From: Stutzerimonas stutzeri
Lineage (GTDB): Bacteria > Pseudomonadota > Gammaproteobacteria > Pseudomonadales > Pseudomonadaceae
DNA: 64,000 bases
Direction: 5' to 3'
NCBI RefSeq assembly: GCF_024448985.1
Contig: NZ_JAMOII010000002.1
Location: 248,001-312,000, forward strand
Below, one piece after another: positions 47,510 to 55,874 of the stretch (positions are counted from its first letter, which is position 1; every line of letters begins with the position of its first letter). The notes under the pieces are model-generated. The model saw nothing but the letters and a program-made list of their open reading frames with translations. It was not told the DNA's origin and ran no database searches. The translations under genes were made by a program, and so were the position numbers.

Positions 47510-48852
47510 AAGCCGTATTGCTTGCGCTTTCGGTAGAGCGTTGAAGCGTCGATGCCGAGGATCCGGGCGGCCTGTTCGAGGGTGTCGCTGGTGCTCAGCA
47601 CGCCGGAGATATGCGCTTTCTCCAGATCTTCCAGGCTGAGCGGCTCACCGATGCGCGGTGCGTTGTTGATGTTCTGATCGGCCAGTCCGAGATGGCTGAC
47701 TTCGATCATCTCCTGCGGGCAGATGATGCTGGCGCGCTCGACCACGTTGCGCAATTCGCGCACGTTGCCAGGCCAGCGGTAGGTTCGCAGTGCCGCGATG
47801 GCACTGTCGCTGAAGCCACGCGCCGGGCGACCGTAGTTCTTGACGAAGAACGCGAGGAAGCGCTCGGCCAGCGCAACGACGTCTTCCGGACGCTCGCGCA
47901 TCGGCGGAAGGTTCAAGGTGATGACGTTCAGGCGATAGAGCAGATCCTCGCGGAAGCGCCCTTCACGCACCATTTCCTCGAGATTCAGGTTGGTCGCGGC
48001 GAGGATGCGCACGTCGGCACGCCGCGTGACCGGATCACCGACGCGTTCGTATTCCTTGTCCTGAATGAATCTGAGCAGCTTGGGTTGCAGGGCGAGGGGA
48101 AAGTCACCGATTTCGTCGAGGAACAGTGTGCCGCCGTCAGCCTGGTTGACGCGCCCGAGGGTGCTTTCGGTCGCGCCGGTGAAGGCGCCGCGGTTGTGTC
48201 CGAACAGCTCGCTCTCCATCAGGTCCGCTGACAGCGACGGACAGTTGATGGTGATGAAGGCTTTCTTCGCGCGGCGGCTCCAATTGTGGATTGCCCGCGC
48301 CAGTTCGCCCTTGCCGGTACCGGATTCGCCGAGAATCAGGATGTTCGCATCGGTGTCGGCCACCTGTCGGCCGGTCTCCAGGACGCTCATCATCGCCGGG
48401 CTATAAGAGCCCAACGCGTCACTGCGCTTCTGCACCTCGCCTTCCAGCGCTTCCAGCCGCGCCGCCATCTGGCGGACCTCCAACTGCTTGGCGGCTGACA
48501 GGCGCAATTGCTCCGGGCTGCACGGCTTGACCAGATAGTCCGCGGCGCCGGCCTGCATGGCGTCCACCGCGGTATCCACGGCCGAATGAGCGGTGACGAT
48601 CACGACGCGCATCCAGGGCGCGAGTACACGCATCTGTTGAAGGACGTCGAGGCCGTTGTCTTCGCCAAGGCGTAAATCGAGGAAGCACAGGTCGAACACC
48701 TGACGTTGCAGAATCGCTTCGGCCTGCGAGGCGCTAGCGGCCGTGACTACCGTGTAGCCCCGATCCTCGAGGCAGTAGCGGAAAGTACGCAGGATCGCGG
48801 CTTCGTCATCTACCAGGAGAATGCGCCCACCGCTGTCGGTCGTTTGGTCCAT
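47506..48852 (-). CDS. algB: AlgB, NtrC-family response regulator
   Basis: Transcription factor of 448 residues. The receiver domain has its phospho-acceptor Asp59 (FLDLRLGEDNG), the AAA+ domain has Walker A GESGTGKGE and the sigma-54-contact loop GAFTGA (in GHNRGAFTGATES), and the C-terminal helix-turn-helix is LEQAARILGIDASTLYRKRKQYGL. AlgB activates algD in P. aeruginosa. Because GAFTGA is intact, it may also drive sigma-54 promoters such as the two just across the intergenic region. GGAG precedes the ATG. Confidence 0.97.
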   Translation of the reverse strand: MDQTTDSGGRILLVDDEAAILRTFRYCLEDRGYTVVTAASASQAEAILQRQVFDLCFLDLRLGEDNGLDVLQQMRVLAPWMRVVIVTAHSAVDTAVDAMQAGAADYLVKPCSPEQLRLSAAKQLEVRQMAARLEALEGEVQKRSDALGSYSPAMMSVLETGRQVADTDANILILGESGTGKGELARAIHNWSRRAKKAFITINCPSLSADLMESELFGHNRGAFTGATESTLGRVNQADGGTLFLDEIGDFPLALQPKLLRFIQDKEYERVGDPVTRRADVRILAATNLNLEEMVREGRFREDLLYRLNVITLNLPPMRERPEDVVALAERFLAFFVKNYGRPARGFSDSAIAALRTYRWPGNVRELRNVVERASIICPQEMIEVSHLGLADQNINNAPRIGEPLSLEDLEKAHISGVLSTSDTLEQAARILGIDASTLYRKRKQYGL

Positions 48853-49158
48853 GGATGCTCCAGTCAGGCAAAGGCGGCTTTGCTGGCCAATCGGGGAATA
48901 GTCGTGTCTTGTCGAGCGCTCGGATCGCCGAGCCTATGTTGGCGCCTGCTTTAGTCTACGAAAAGGCTTGCAAGTTGCACGGTGTCATTGAGCCTTTCCT
49001 GCACCCTGCAATCAATCATCAAGCGTAACGCTTGCGCAAGTGTTTGATTATGAAGGCAGCGGGTTTTGCGTTCGTCTGGCACGCAGCTTGCGGCCAAACC
49101 TTCGGAACGCGCTCGACCGGTTCGGTTCGCGCATCGTAGCAGTCATCCCGGAGGCCAT
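48853..49158. other. algB / four-helix-protein divergent intergenic region
   Basis: A 306-base region with divergent promoters. It contains two adjacent palindromes, AAGCGT-A-ACGCTT at 49021-49033 and CTTGCGCAAG at 49031-49040, about 40 bases upstream of a sigma-54-type promoter at 49077. Their placement fits an enhancer-binding protein site. No gene is supported in the region. Confidence 0.55.
49077..49091 (+). promoter_or_regulatory. Sigma-54 promoter before the DUF2383 gene
   Basis: TGGCAC-GCAGC-TTGC matches the RpoN -24/-12 consensus at every conserved position, with GG and GC ten bases apart. A start about 12 bases downstream would leave a leader of about 55 bases before the ATG at 49159. 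Confidence 0.75.
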
Positions 49159-49593
49159 ATGAATCAGAACATGAGTCAGCTCAACGAGCTTATCGAGATC
49201 ACCCGTGACGGCCAGCATTTCTACCACCACGCGCTTGACGTCGTAAACGACGTCGAGTTGCAACATCTGTTTCGCGACCTCGCTCAGGCCAAGACCCACA
49301 TTATTCAAGCGCTGTCGGTGAAAGTCGCTGCCAACCAGGAGCAACCGGCCCAGGGCGGCACCACTGCCGGCAAATTACGCGAGATGTATGCCGACACCAA
49401 AGCACGCCTCGGTGATGCTGATGCTGTGTACATCGATCAGCTGGATCAGACGGAAGAACGCATCCTCGCCGCATTCGAAGATGCCTTGAAAACTGCCGAA
49501 CCGGATGTGAGGGCGTTGCTGGCCATTGAGCTGCCGAAAATACGCGCCTGCCACGAGAAGATTCACAGGCTCAACCACGGCTCGGCCCTTTGA
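49159..49593 (+). CDS. PA2169-like ferritin-fold (DUF2383) protein
   Basis: A 144-residue all-helical protein of the PA2169/DUF2383 type: MSQLNELIEITRDGQHFYHHALDVVNDVELQHLFRDLAQAK and LDQTEERILAAFEDAL, with Glu and His residues spaced as in ferritin-like four-helix bundles. Related proteins are stress-induced in pseudomonads; function unknown. The ATG at 49159 follows GGAGG. A near-consensus sigma-54 promoter precedes it, an unusual form of control for such a gene. Confidence 0.88.
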   Translation: MNQNMSQLNELIEITRDGQHFYHHALDVVNDVELQHLFRDLAQAKTHIIQALSVKVAANQEQPAQGGTTAGKLREMYADTKARLGDADAVYIDQLDQTEERILAAFEDALKTAEPDVRALLAIELPKIRACHEKIHRLNHGSAL

Positions 49594-49727
49594 GCATGAG
49601 GCCGGGATTAGTCCGTCGTGCAAATCGCCCGGTGATCGAAGCAGGCATCGTGCAATATAAGTTGACGATCGGCCTAATAGACGAGCTAAGTTATTGAAAA
49701 TAAAGCAGAAAATAGATTTTATAAGGC

Positions 49728-49742
49728 TGGCATGACGTCTGC
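49728..49742 (+). promoter_or_regulatory. Second sigma-54-like promoter
   Basis: TGGCAT-GACGT-CTGC has the invariant GG and GC ten bases apart and two mismatches to consensus. An AT-rich stretch (AATAAAGCAGAAAATAGATT) lies just upstream, as expected for an IHF or looping region. It would serve the 78-residue gene at 49806. Confidence 0.5.
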
Positions 49743-49805
49743 ACTGTAATAAGCAAGACAGAGGGTAAGACCGACATGCCCCGCATGCTTAGAAGGAGTT
49801 TGAGG

Positions 49806-50042
49806 ATGAATCGTCAGGCGCGTTTCTCACTGGTTGGCAAAGGTTTTCTAACCGCAGCTGTAGTTACTCTTATCGTTGGTGCCGAGCGTCCGATGTCGCA
49901 ACCGCTCAGCCAGGCACAGCATGAGTCAGCGGAACGAATCCGGATGTATGACGCTCAACCAGTAGGGATCGTGCAAACCGGCCCTGCACCGAAGACGATT
50001 GATTACATGCAGGTGCGGTCGGAGCAACGCTGGGTTTTTTAG
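49806..50042 (+). CDS. Small hypothetical membrane/exported protein (78 aa)
   Basis: I do not recognise this protein. It has one hydrophobic segment (about residues 9-28, SLVGKGFLTAAVVTLIVGA) followed by a polar tail rich in Gln and Pro that ends EQRWVF. AAGGAG lies seven bases before the ATG at 49806, which I prefer to the ATG at 49776. It lies between the DUF2383 gene and the DUF1328 gene and probably shares their stress-type regulation. Confidence 0.65.
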   Translation: MNRQARFSLVGKGFLTAAVVTLIVGAERPMSQPLSQAQHESAERIRMYDAQPVGIVQTGPAPKTIDYMQVRSEQRWVF

Positions 50043-50116
50043 TGGTAATCCGCGAGCTGATCAATTGCTGACATCGGTCCCGCAAAAGATGTCTTGAACC
50101 GAAGAGAGGTAACACC

Positions 50117-50287
50117 ATGCTGAGCTGGGCTATTACATTTCTGATCATCGCCATCATCGCCGCGGTACTGGGCTTCGGTGGTATCGCTGGCACCGCAACG
50201 GGTATTGCCAAGATCCTGTTCGTGGTTTTCCTGGTGCTGTTCGTCGCTTCGCTGATCTTCGGCCGAGGCCGCGGTCCGCGTGTCTGA
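50117..50287 (+). CDS. DUF1328 (YtjA) small membrane protein
   Basis: A 56-residue hydrophobic protein: [25 protein letters not shown], then a second helix [15 protein letters not shown] and a basic end GRGRGPRV. This is the compact DUF1328/YtjA pattern of two helices with a GFGGIAG turn. Function is unknown; such genes are often induced by envelope or osmotic stress. An AGAGAGG ribosome site precedes it. It follows the 78-residue gene by 74 bases. Confidence 0.9.
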   Translation: MLSWAITFLIIAIIAAVLGFGGIAGTATGIAKILFVVFLVLFVASLIFGRGRGPRV

Positions 50288-50769
50288 TGCAGTGATGCCG
50301 CCCGAAAGGGCGGCTGCAACACCAACGGATGTAGTAAAGGCGGGATGCCAGAATTCAGTGCCTTCGCATGATGCTTGCGCGGGCCTACAAAGACTGAGGT
50401 GACTCGCCCAGCGAGCACCACTCAGCCCGCGTAGCGGGGAGGCCAAGGGGTCGGGACGCTCTGTTCGACGGAGTGACCTAAGGGTACATGGAGTGCCCTC
50501 TTCAGGGACCAGGCTCAGCAAAAGGCAACCGAAGGTGGAGTCACCACCTTCGGCTTGCGATCTCTTCAGCGTCTGCCACTTCGAAATATTGCTCAGAATC
50601 GTTCGGCGCTCATGCCTGCCGATTGTTCGGACGCAGCGTAGTATCGTCATCTCCCCATTGGCTTTGGCCGAAACTTTCTCCTCGTTCCGCCGAACGTCTC
50701 AGACGTGTGCGCATGGCTGTTCACCAGCCGCACCGCTATCATCGCGTGCAGTCAAAATCGGAGACTCAC
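50288..50769. other. Gene-free region rich in hairpins
   Basis: A 482-base stretch with no supported protein gene. GCCGCCC-GAAA-GGGCGGC at 50295-50312 can terminate the DUF1328 transcript. CCGAAGGTGG and CCACCTTCGG form a perfect 10-bp hairpin at 50529-50553, with T-rich sequence on its minus-strand side. Between them, GGGTAC-ATGGA-GTGCCC presents AUGGA in a hairpin loop if transcribed in the plus direction. A small RNA is possible but unproven. Confidence 0.45.
50294..50313 (+). terminator. Hairpin after the DUF1328 gene
   Basis: GCCGCCC and GGGCGGC pair across a GAAA tetraloop seven bases after the stop. The T-tract is poor (TGCAAC), so termination may be partial. Confidence 0.45.
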
Positions 50770-51999
50770 ATGCTCAACGGCCTCTGGCTGGGCTTTTTTC
50801 TGATCGCCACCGTTGCCGCGCTTGGGCGTTGGCTGCTGGGCGGCGATCCGGCGGTATTCGCCGCACTGGTCGAAAGCCTGTTTGCCATGGCCAAGCTGGC
50901 CGTGGAAATCATGATCGTGCTGTTTGGCACCCTGACGCTCTGGCTGGGTTTCCTGCGCATCGCCGAGAAGGCGGGTCTGATCGACGTGCTGGCGCGCATG
51001 CTGGGGCCGCTGTTTCGGCGGCTGATGCCCGAGGTGCCGGCCGGACACCCAGCCTTGGGGCTGATCACGCTCAACTTCGCCGCCAATGGTCTTGGCCTGG
51101 ACAACGCCGCGACGCCCATCGGCCTGCGCGCCATGCGTGCACTGCAGGAGCTTAATCCCAGCAAGACGGTCGCGAGCAACGCGCAGATTCTTTTTCTCGT
51201 ACTCAACACCTCATCGCTGACGCTGCTACCGGTATCGATCTTCATGTACCGCGTGCAGCAGGGCGCTGAAGACCCGACCCTGGTGTTTCTGCCGATCCTG
51301 CTGGCAACCACCGCCTCTTCCCTGGCGGGTCTGCTGGCGGTGGCGCTGGTGCAGAGACTGCGCATCTGGGACCCGGTGGTGCTCGCCTACTTTATTCCCG
51401 GTGCGCTGCTGCTTGGCGGCTTCATGGCGCTGCTCGCCGGGCTCTCGGCCACCGCGCTGGCATCGTTATCATCGCTGCTGGGCAATCTCACCCTGTTCGG
51501 GCTGATCATCGGCTTTCTGGTCGTCGGGGCGCTGCGCAAGGTGCCGGTCTACGAGAGCTTCATCGAGGGCGCCCAGGAAGGTTTTGAGGTTTCCAAGAAT
51601 CTGCTGCCCTATCTCATCGCCATGCTCTGCGCCATCGGCGTGCTGCGCGCTTCCGGCGCGCTGGATTACGGGCTGGATGGCATTCGCTGGCTGATCGAAG
51701 CACTGGGCTGGGATACCCGTTTCGTCGATGCGCTGCCCACGGCGCTGGTCAAACCCTTCTCCGGTAGCGCTGCGCGGGCGATGCTGATCGAGACCATGCA
51801 GAACCACGGCGTCGACAGCTTCCCGGCGCTGATCGCGGCGACCGTGCAGGGCAGCACCGAGACCACCTTCTATGTGCTTGCCGTGTATTTCGGTGCGGTT
51901 GGCATCCAGCGCGCCCGGCATGCGGTGGGGTGTGCGCTGGTGGCGGATTTTGCCGGTGTGGTGGCGGCGATTCTGGTTTGCTACTGGTTCTTTGGGTGA
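50770..51999 (+). CDS. SpmAB-like nucleoside-recognition (Gate) membrane protein
   Basis: A 409-residue inner-membrane protein with two Gate/nucleoside-recognition domains, corresponding to SpmA and SpmB of Bacillus joined into one chain. The first is seen in IMIVLFGTLTLWLGFLRIAEKAGLIDVLARMLGP and the second in FIEGAQEGFEVSKNLLPYLIAMLCAIGVLRASG and KPFSGSAARAMLIETM. In non-sporulating bacteria the substrate is unknown. Start ATG 50770; longer frames run into the hairpin region. It stands alone before the repeat block. Confidence 0.88.
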   Translation: MLNGLWLGFFLIATVAALGRWLLGGDPAVFAALVESLFAMAKLAVEIMIVLFGTLTLWLGFLRIAEKAGLIDVLARMLGPLFRRLMPEVPAGHPALGLITLNFAANGLGLDNAATPIGLRAMRALQELNPSKTVASNAQILFLVLNTSSLTLLPVSIFMYRVQQGAEDPTLVFLPILLATTASSLAGLLAVALVQRLRIWDPVVLAYFIPGALLLGGFMALLAGLSATALASLSSLLGNLTLFGLIIGFLVVGALRKVPVYESFIEGAQEGFEVSKNLLPYLIAMLCAIGVLRASGALDYGLDGIRWLIEALGWDTRFVDALPTALVKPFSGSAARAMLIETMQNHGVDSFPALIAATVQGSTETTFYVLAVYFGAVGIQRARHAVGCALVADFAGVVAAILVCYWFFG

Positions 52000-52084
52000 T
52001 ACGTCGATTTGATTGCAAGGGTGACGTGTGGGTGGCGGCTTGCCCTGTAGCTGGGCGGCTAAGCGGGGCGGTGGCGGATTGATG

Positions 52085-52767
52085 CCGGACTGGCAATTTT
52101 GGGTGTTGCTGTTGGTTTGAAAAGTTGGTCTCAAACCGATTATCGAGTCTCTTGATAGTGCGGTTTCGCCCTGCTGGGCGAGTCACTTTTTCTTGTTTGG
52201 CCAAGAAAAAGTAACCAAAAAGAAGGCCACCCAACATCCGGGTTTTGCTTCGCAAAACTTCCCTCACTCCGACGCCGCTCCAGGGGTCGTCGCGAAGGGC
52301 CATCCCTGGCCCATCACTCCTCGCTCGGCATCCATGCCTCGCGCCCCCTGCGCAGCGCCTACGCTCGGCCTCCTGAAGGGGGTTCGGGACCGAGTCGTCT
52401 ATCAGTTTCTAAACAGCAATAGAGGCAAGGCGTTTCGCTTTTTTTGCACGAGTCGTCAGGCGACGCGAAACGCCCCATCAGGAGGGTGAGCGGAATCGTT
52501 GCGTAGAGGGGCGAGCCGCATGGATGCGGCGAGAGCCGTAATGGGCCATGGATGGCCCTTGTACGGCGACCCTCGGAGCCGCGATGGAGCGAACGAACCC
52601 GGAGCGAAGCGCAGGGCCGTATGGCGGGGCAAGCGTTTTTGCTTACTTTTTTCGCGTTTGAAAAAAGTGAGTCGCCCAGCAGGGCGAAACCATGCCATCA
52701 AGCGACTCGATAATGGCCTTGAATCAAAGCTTTCAGCCAACAACAACACCCAAAATTGCCAGTCCGG
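52085..52767. repeat. Non-coding element with 107-bp imperfect terminal inverted repeats
   Basis: The arms 52085-52191 and 52661-52767 are inverted copies of equal length. The outermost 31 bases match at 30 positions (CCGGACTGGCAATTTTGGGT and on), and a second conserved block contains GGTTTCGCCCTGCTGGGCGA. The 469-base centre has no gene but holds further palindromes, for example CGTTTCGC/GCGAAACG at 52431-52472 and CCGCATGGATGCGG near 52516. The flanking region 52000-52821 is otherwise empty. It resembles a MITE-like or structural repeat rather than an IS. Confidence 0.7.
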
Positions 52768-52821
52768 TAGCAACATCAACCGTCTTATATAGGATGTCCC
52801 CAAGGTCCGCCTTGTAGCCGA

Positions 52822-53850
52822 TCAAGGCACGACCCGCTGCCACAACCGAAACAACGGCTCGGCGAGAAACATCACCAGAAACAACCTCAGCACCTGCAAC
52901 GCGGTGACCAGCGCTACCGACAACTGCAGCGCCTCGGCCGTCAGGCACAGCTCGGTGATCCCACCCGGCATCATCCCCAGCATCAGCGAGGTCTGGTTCA
53001 GCGTCGCCGCCCAACCCAGCGCCTCGGCCAGGCCCGCCGCAGCGAGCATCGCCAGCAGTGTGAATAGCAGAATGCGCAGCATGAATCGCGGAGCGCTGCG
53101 AAAGAACGGTCGGTCGAAGTGACAACCCAACGAGCAGCCGATCAGCCATTGGCCGAACTGACCGATGCCTTCGGGCATGCCCAGATGAAGGTCGAAAAGG
53201 GCACTGGCGGCAGCGCAGACTGTCAGCGGCCCAAGCATCCAGGGGTTGGGCTGATTGAATTTCTTCCACAGCAGTGCAAGCAGCGCACCGGCCGGCAGCA
53301 GTATCGTCAGCCAGGGCCAGCTGACCGGTGCCGGCGGCGGCGCGTCCACCGGCGGCAAACTCCAGGTAAACACTGCGGGAATGATCAGCACCACCAACAG
53401 CAAGCGCATGCTGTGGGCCGCTGCGACCATTGCGGGCTGCGCTGCGTGTCGCCCAGCCAGGTTCACCATTTCGCTGGCACCGCCCGGCATGCTGGAGAAG
53501 AACGCTGTGGCGCGATCGGTGCCGCTGCGCAGGAGAATGGCGAGGCCGATCAGGCTCAGCAGCAGGGTGCCCAGCGCGCCAGCGAGGATCACGCCGAAGT
53601 GCTCGATGACCTGCTGCATGACCTCGCTGGTGAAATGCAGGCCGATGGCGCTGGCGATTAGCCATTGTCCGGTTTGCCGTCCATAGGGGACTTCCTTTAC
53701 CAGCCAGCCGCTGCAGCGCACCGCGATGACTGCCAACAGTGAACCGACCATCCAGGGTAACGGCCAGTTCGCCAGGCTTGCCAGCCAGCCGCCAAGGGCG
53801 CCGACCAAAGGCGTCGCCCACCACGCTGGAAGCCTGCGCTGCGGCATCAT
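52822..53850 (-). CDS. AbrB-family membrane protein
   Basis: A 342-residue inner-membrane protein with about ten helices and the internal duplication of the AbrB (putative ammonia monooxygenase) family. Typical segments are GWLASLANWPLPWMVGSLLA and FFSSMPGGASEMVNLAGRHAAQPAMVAAAHSMRLLLVV, with the paired MMPGGITELCLTAEAL in the second half. It is probably a transporter or regulator of unknown substrate. It starts one base after the tctA stop and so belongs to the tctCBA operon. Confidence 0.9.
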   Translation of the reverse strand: MMPQRRLPAWWATPLVGALGGWLASLANWPLPWMVGSLLAVIAVRCSGWLVKEVPYGRQTGQWLIASAIGLHFTSEVMQQVIEHFGVILAGALGTLLLSLIGLAILLRSGTDRATAFFSSMPGGASEMVNLAGRHAAQPAMVAAAHSMRLLLVVLIIPAVFTWSLPPVDAPPPAPVSWPWLTILLPAGALLALLWKKFNQPNPWMLGPLTVCAAASALFDLHLGMPEGIGQFGQWLIGCSLGCHFDRPFFRSAPRFMLRILLFTLLAMLAAAGLAEALGWAATLNQTSLMLGMMPGGITELCLTAEALQLSVALVTALQVLRLFLVMFLAEPLFRLWQRVVP

Positions 53851-53851
53851 G

Positions 53852-55366
53852 TCAGGCGTGCGCCTCGTTCAACTTGGCGCGACGGCGCTGACGCCACCAG
53901 CGAAGGCCGGGCATTGCCAGCATCAGTGCGGCCATCGCCCACAGCACCAGGGTGATCGGGCTGCTCCAGAGGATGCCGAGTTCACCGGCAGAAATCGACA
54001 GCGCGCGGCGCAGGTTGTCTTCCATCATCTCGCCGAGGACGAAGCCGAGAATCAGCGCCGACAGCGGGAATTCCAGCTTGCGCAGCAGATAGCCGAACAC
54101 CCCGAGACCGACCATCAGCACCAGGTCGAACGTAGTGCTGTGCACCGAGTAGACCCCGACCACACTGATGGCCGTGATGGCCGGTACCAATACCCAGTTG
54201 GGCACGCTGAGCATCTTGGAGAACAGCCCGACCAGCGGAATGTTCATCACCAGCAGGATCACGTTGCCGATGAACAGCGAGGCGATCAGACCCCAGACCA
54301 CGTCGGGCTGCTGTTCGAACAGCAGCGGACCGGGCGTGATGTTGTATAGCGTCAGCGCGCCGATCATCACCGCCGTGGTACCAGAGCCGGGCACGCCCAG
54401 AGTCAGCATCGGAATCAGCGATCCGCAGGCGGAGGCGTTGTTGGCGGCTTCCGGGGCGGCCAGGCCACGCAAGTCGCCATCACCGAATCGGCCCTTTTCG
54501 CCGGCCATGCGCTTTTCGCTCATGTAGGTCATGGCACTGGCGATGGTGGCACCGGCGCCGGGCAGGGTGCCGATGACGAACCCGGCCAGGGCGCTGCGCA
54601 CCATGGTCCAGAACGTCAGGCAGAACTCCTTGAAGTTGAACAGCAGGCGTCCGCTGGCCTTGACCGCCTTCTGCCCGCTGTGGGTCTTTTCCAGCATCAG
54701 CAGCACTTCGCTGACGCTGAAGAAACCGATCACCACGATGACGAATTGGATGCCATCCGACAGGCTGACGCTACCGAAGGTGAAGCGATAGACGCCAGTG
54801 GTCGAGTCCACGCCAACCGTGGCCAGGCCCAGGCCGATCAGCGCCGCCATCAGAGTTTTCACCGGCTTGTCACCGACCATGCCGCCAAGACAGGCAATGG
54901 CAAAGATCATCAGCACGAAATATTCCGCAGGGCCGAAGGCCACCGCCCATTTCGCCAGCAGCGGAGCGAACAGCACCACGCCGCAGGTGGCGATGATGCT
55001 GCCGATGAACGAGCTGACCGCGGACAGCGACAATGCGATACCGGCTTTGCCCTGACGCGCCAGCGGGTAACCGTCGAGCGTGGTCATCACGGCTGCGGCA
55101 TCGCCCGGCACATTGAGCAGAATTGCAGAGATACGGCCGCCGTATTCGCAGCCCAGATACACCGCGGCCAGCAGGATCAGTGCGGTTTCCGGTGGCAGGC
55201 CCAGGGCAAAGGCCAGTGGCAGCAGCAAGGCCACGCCATTGATTGGCCCCAGCCCCGGCAGCAGCCCGACAACAGTGCCAACGAAGGCGCCGAACAGCGC
55301 TACCAGCAGGTTGGTCGGTCGAGTGGCGACATCGAAGCCCTGCATTAAAAAGTTCAAGGTTTCCAT
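53852..55366 (-). CDS. tctA: TctA, large permease of a tripartite tricarboxylate transporter
   Basis: Inner-membrane protein of 504 residues with about 12 helices. The family glycine-rich motifs are GLLPGLGPINGVALLLPLAF at about 37-56 and GTLPGAGATIASAMTYMSEKRM in the second repeat. With TctB and the periplasmic TctC it imports citrate or other tri- and dicarboxylates using an ion gradient. It lies two bases after tctB and is followed by an AbrB-type gene. Confidence 0.96.
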   Translation of the reverse strand: METLNFLMQGFDVATRPTNLLVALFGAFVGTVVGLLPGLGPINGVALLLPLAFALGLPPETALILLAAVYLGCEYGGRISAILLNVPGDAAAVMTTLDGYPLARQGKAGIALSLSAVSSFIGSIIATCGVVLFAPLLAKWAVAFGPAEYFVLMIFAIACLGGMVGDKPVKTLMAALIGLGLATVGVDSTTGVYRFTFGSVSLSDGIQFVIVVIGFFSVSEVLLMLEKTHSGQKAVKASGRLLFNFKEFCLTFWTMVRSALAGFVIGTLPGAGATIASAMTYMSEKRMAGEKGRFGDGDLRGLAAPEAANNASACGSLIPMLTLGVPGSGTTAVMIGALTLYNITPGPLLFEQQPDVVWGLIASLFIGNVILLVMNIPLVGLFSKMLSVPNWVLVPAITAISVVGVYSVHSTTFDLVLMVGLGVFGYLLRKLEFPLSALILGFVLGEMMEDNLRRALSISAGELGILWSSPITLVLWAMAALMLAMPGLRWWRQRRRAKLNEAHA

Positions 55367-55368
55367 TT

Positions 55369-55812
55369 TCAGCTCTCCAGCAAGCGCAGCACGCCGAGCG
55401 GCAGCGGCACATCAAGCAATAGGTCGAACAGGCCGAAGAGCAGCACGCCCATCAGTACGCCACTGATCAGGCAGGGCCACAGGCGTCCGTTGAACAGCAG
55501 GCCCAAGGCGAAGGTGGCCAGTGCCGTGGTAATGACGAAGCCGAGCGTCTCGAACAACAGCGCGTAGCCCAGCAGGACCAGCACGCAAAACAGGGCTCGC
55601 CGGGCCATCATCCAGTCGAACGGCGGCGTCGGTTCCCCGTGCGGTTTGCAGAGCAGCCAGAGCGCGCCGCAGCCCATCAGAAACAGCAGCAGAAGCGGGT
55701 AGGCGCGCGGGCCGACCGGGTCGTAGGCGAAAGGCGCCTCGAAACTCCAGGCGAGCAGCGCTAGACCGGCGCAGGCGAGCAGCCACGCCGCGGCGAAGAC
55801 ACGAACGTACAT
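55369..55812 (-). CDS. tctB: TctB, small permease subunit
   Basis: A 147-residue membrane protein with four predicted helices, the usual TctB topology (VFAAAWLLACAGLALLAWSFEAPFAYDPVGPRAYPLLL, then three more hydrophobic stretches and FDLLLDVPLPLGVLRLLE). It completes the membrane domain of the TctABC importer. Sequence conservation in TctB is low, so the assignment relies on size, topology and its place between tctC and tctA. Confidence 0.93.
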   Translation of the reverse strand: MYVRVFAAAWLLACAGLALLAWSFEAPFAYDPVGPRAYPLLLLFLMGCGALWLLCKPHGEPTPPFDWMMARRALFCVLVLLGYALLFETLGFVITTALATFALGLLFNGRLWPCLISGVLMGVLLFGLFDLLLDVPLPLGVLRLLES

Positions 55813-55874
55813 GGGGGGTTACCTCGAGAGGAGCCGGCAGCGGCTCCCATCCGGAAGCCGCTGCCAGCGGGGTG

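Noticed and set aside
52733-53824. 363-codon frame overlapping the AbrB gene in another frame
   Set aside because: The AbrB reading has membrane helices and family motifs over the same bases. This frame does not and starts from no ribosome site.
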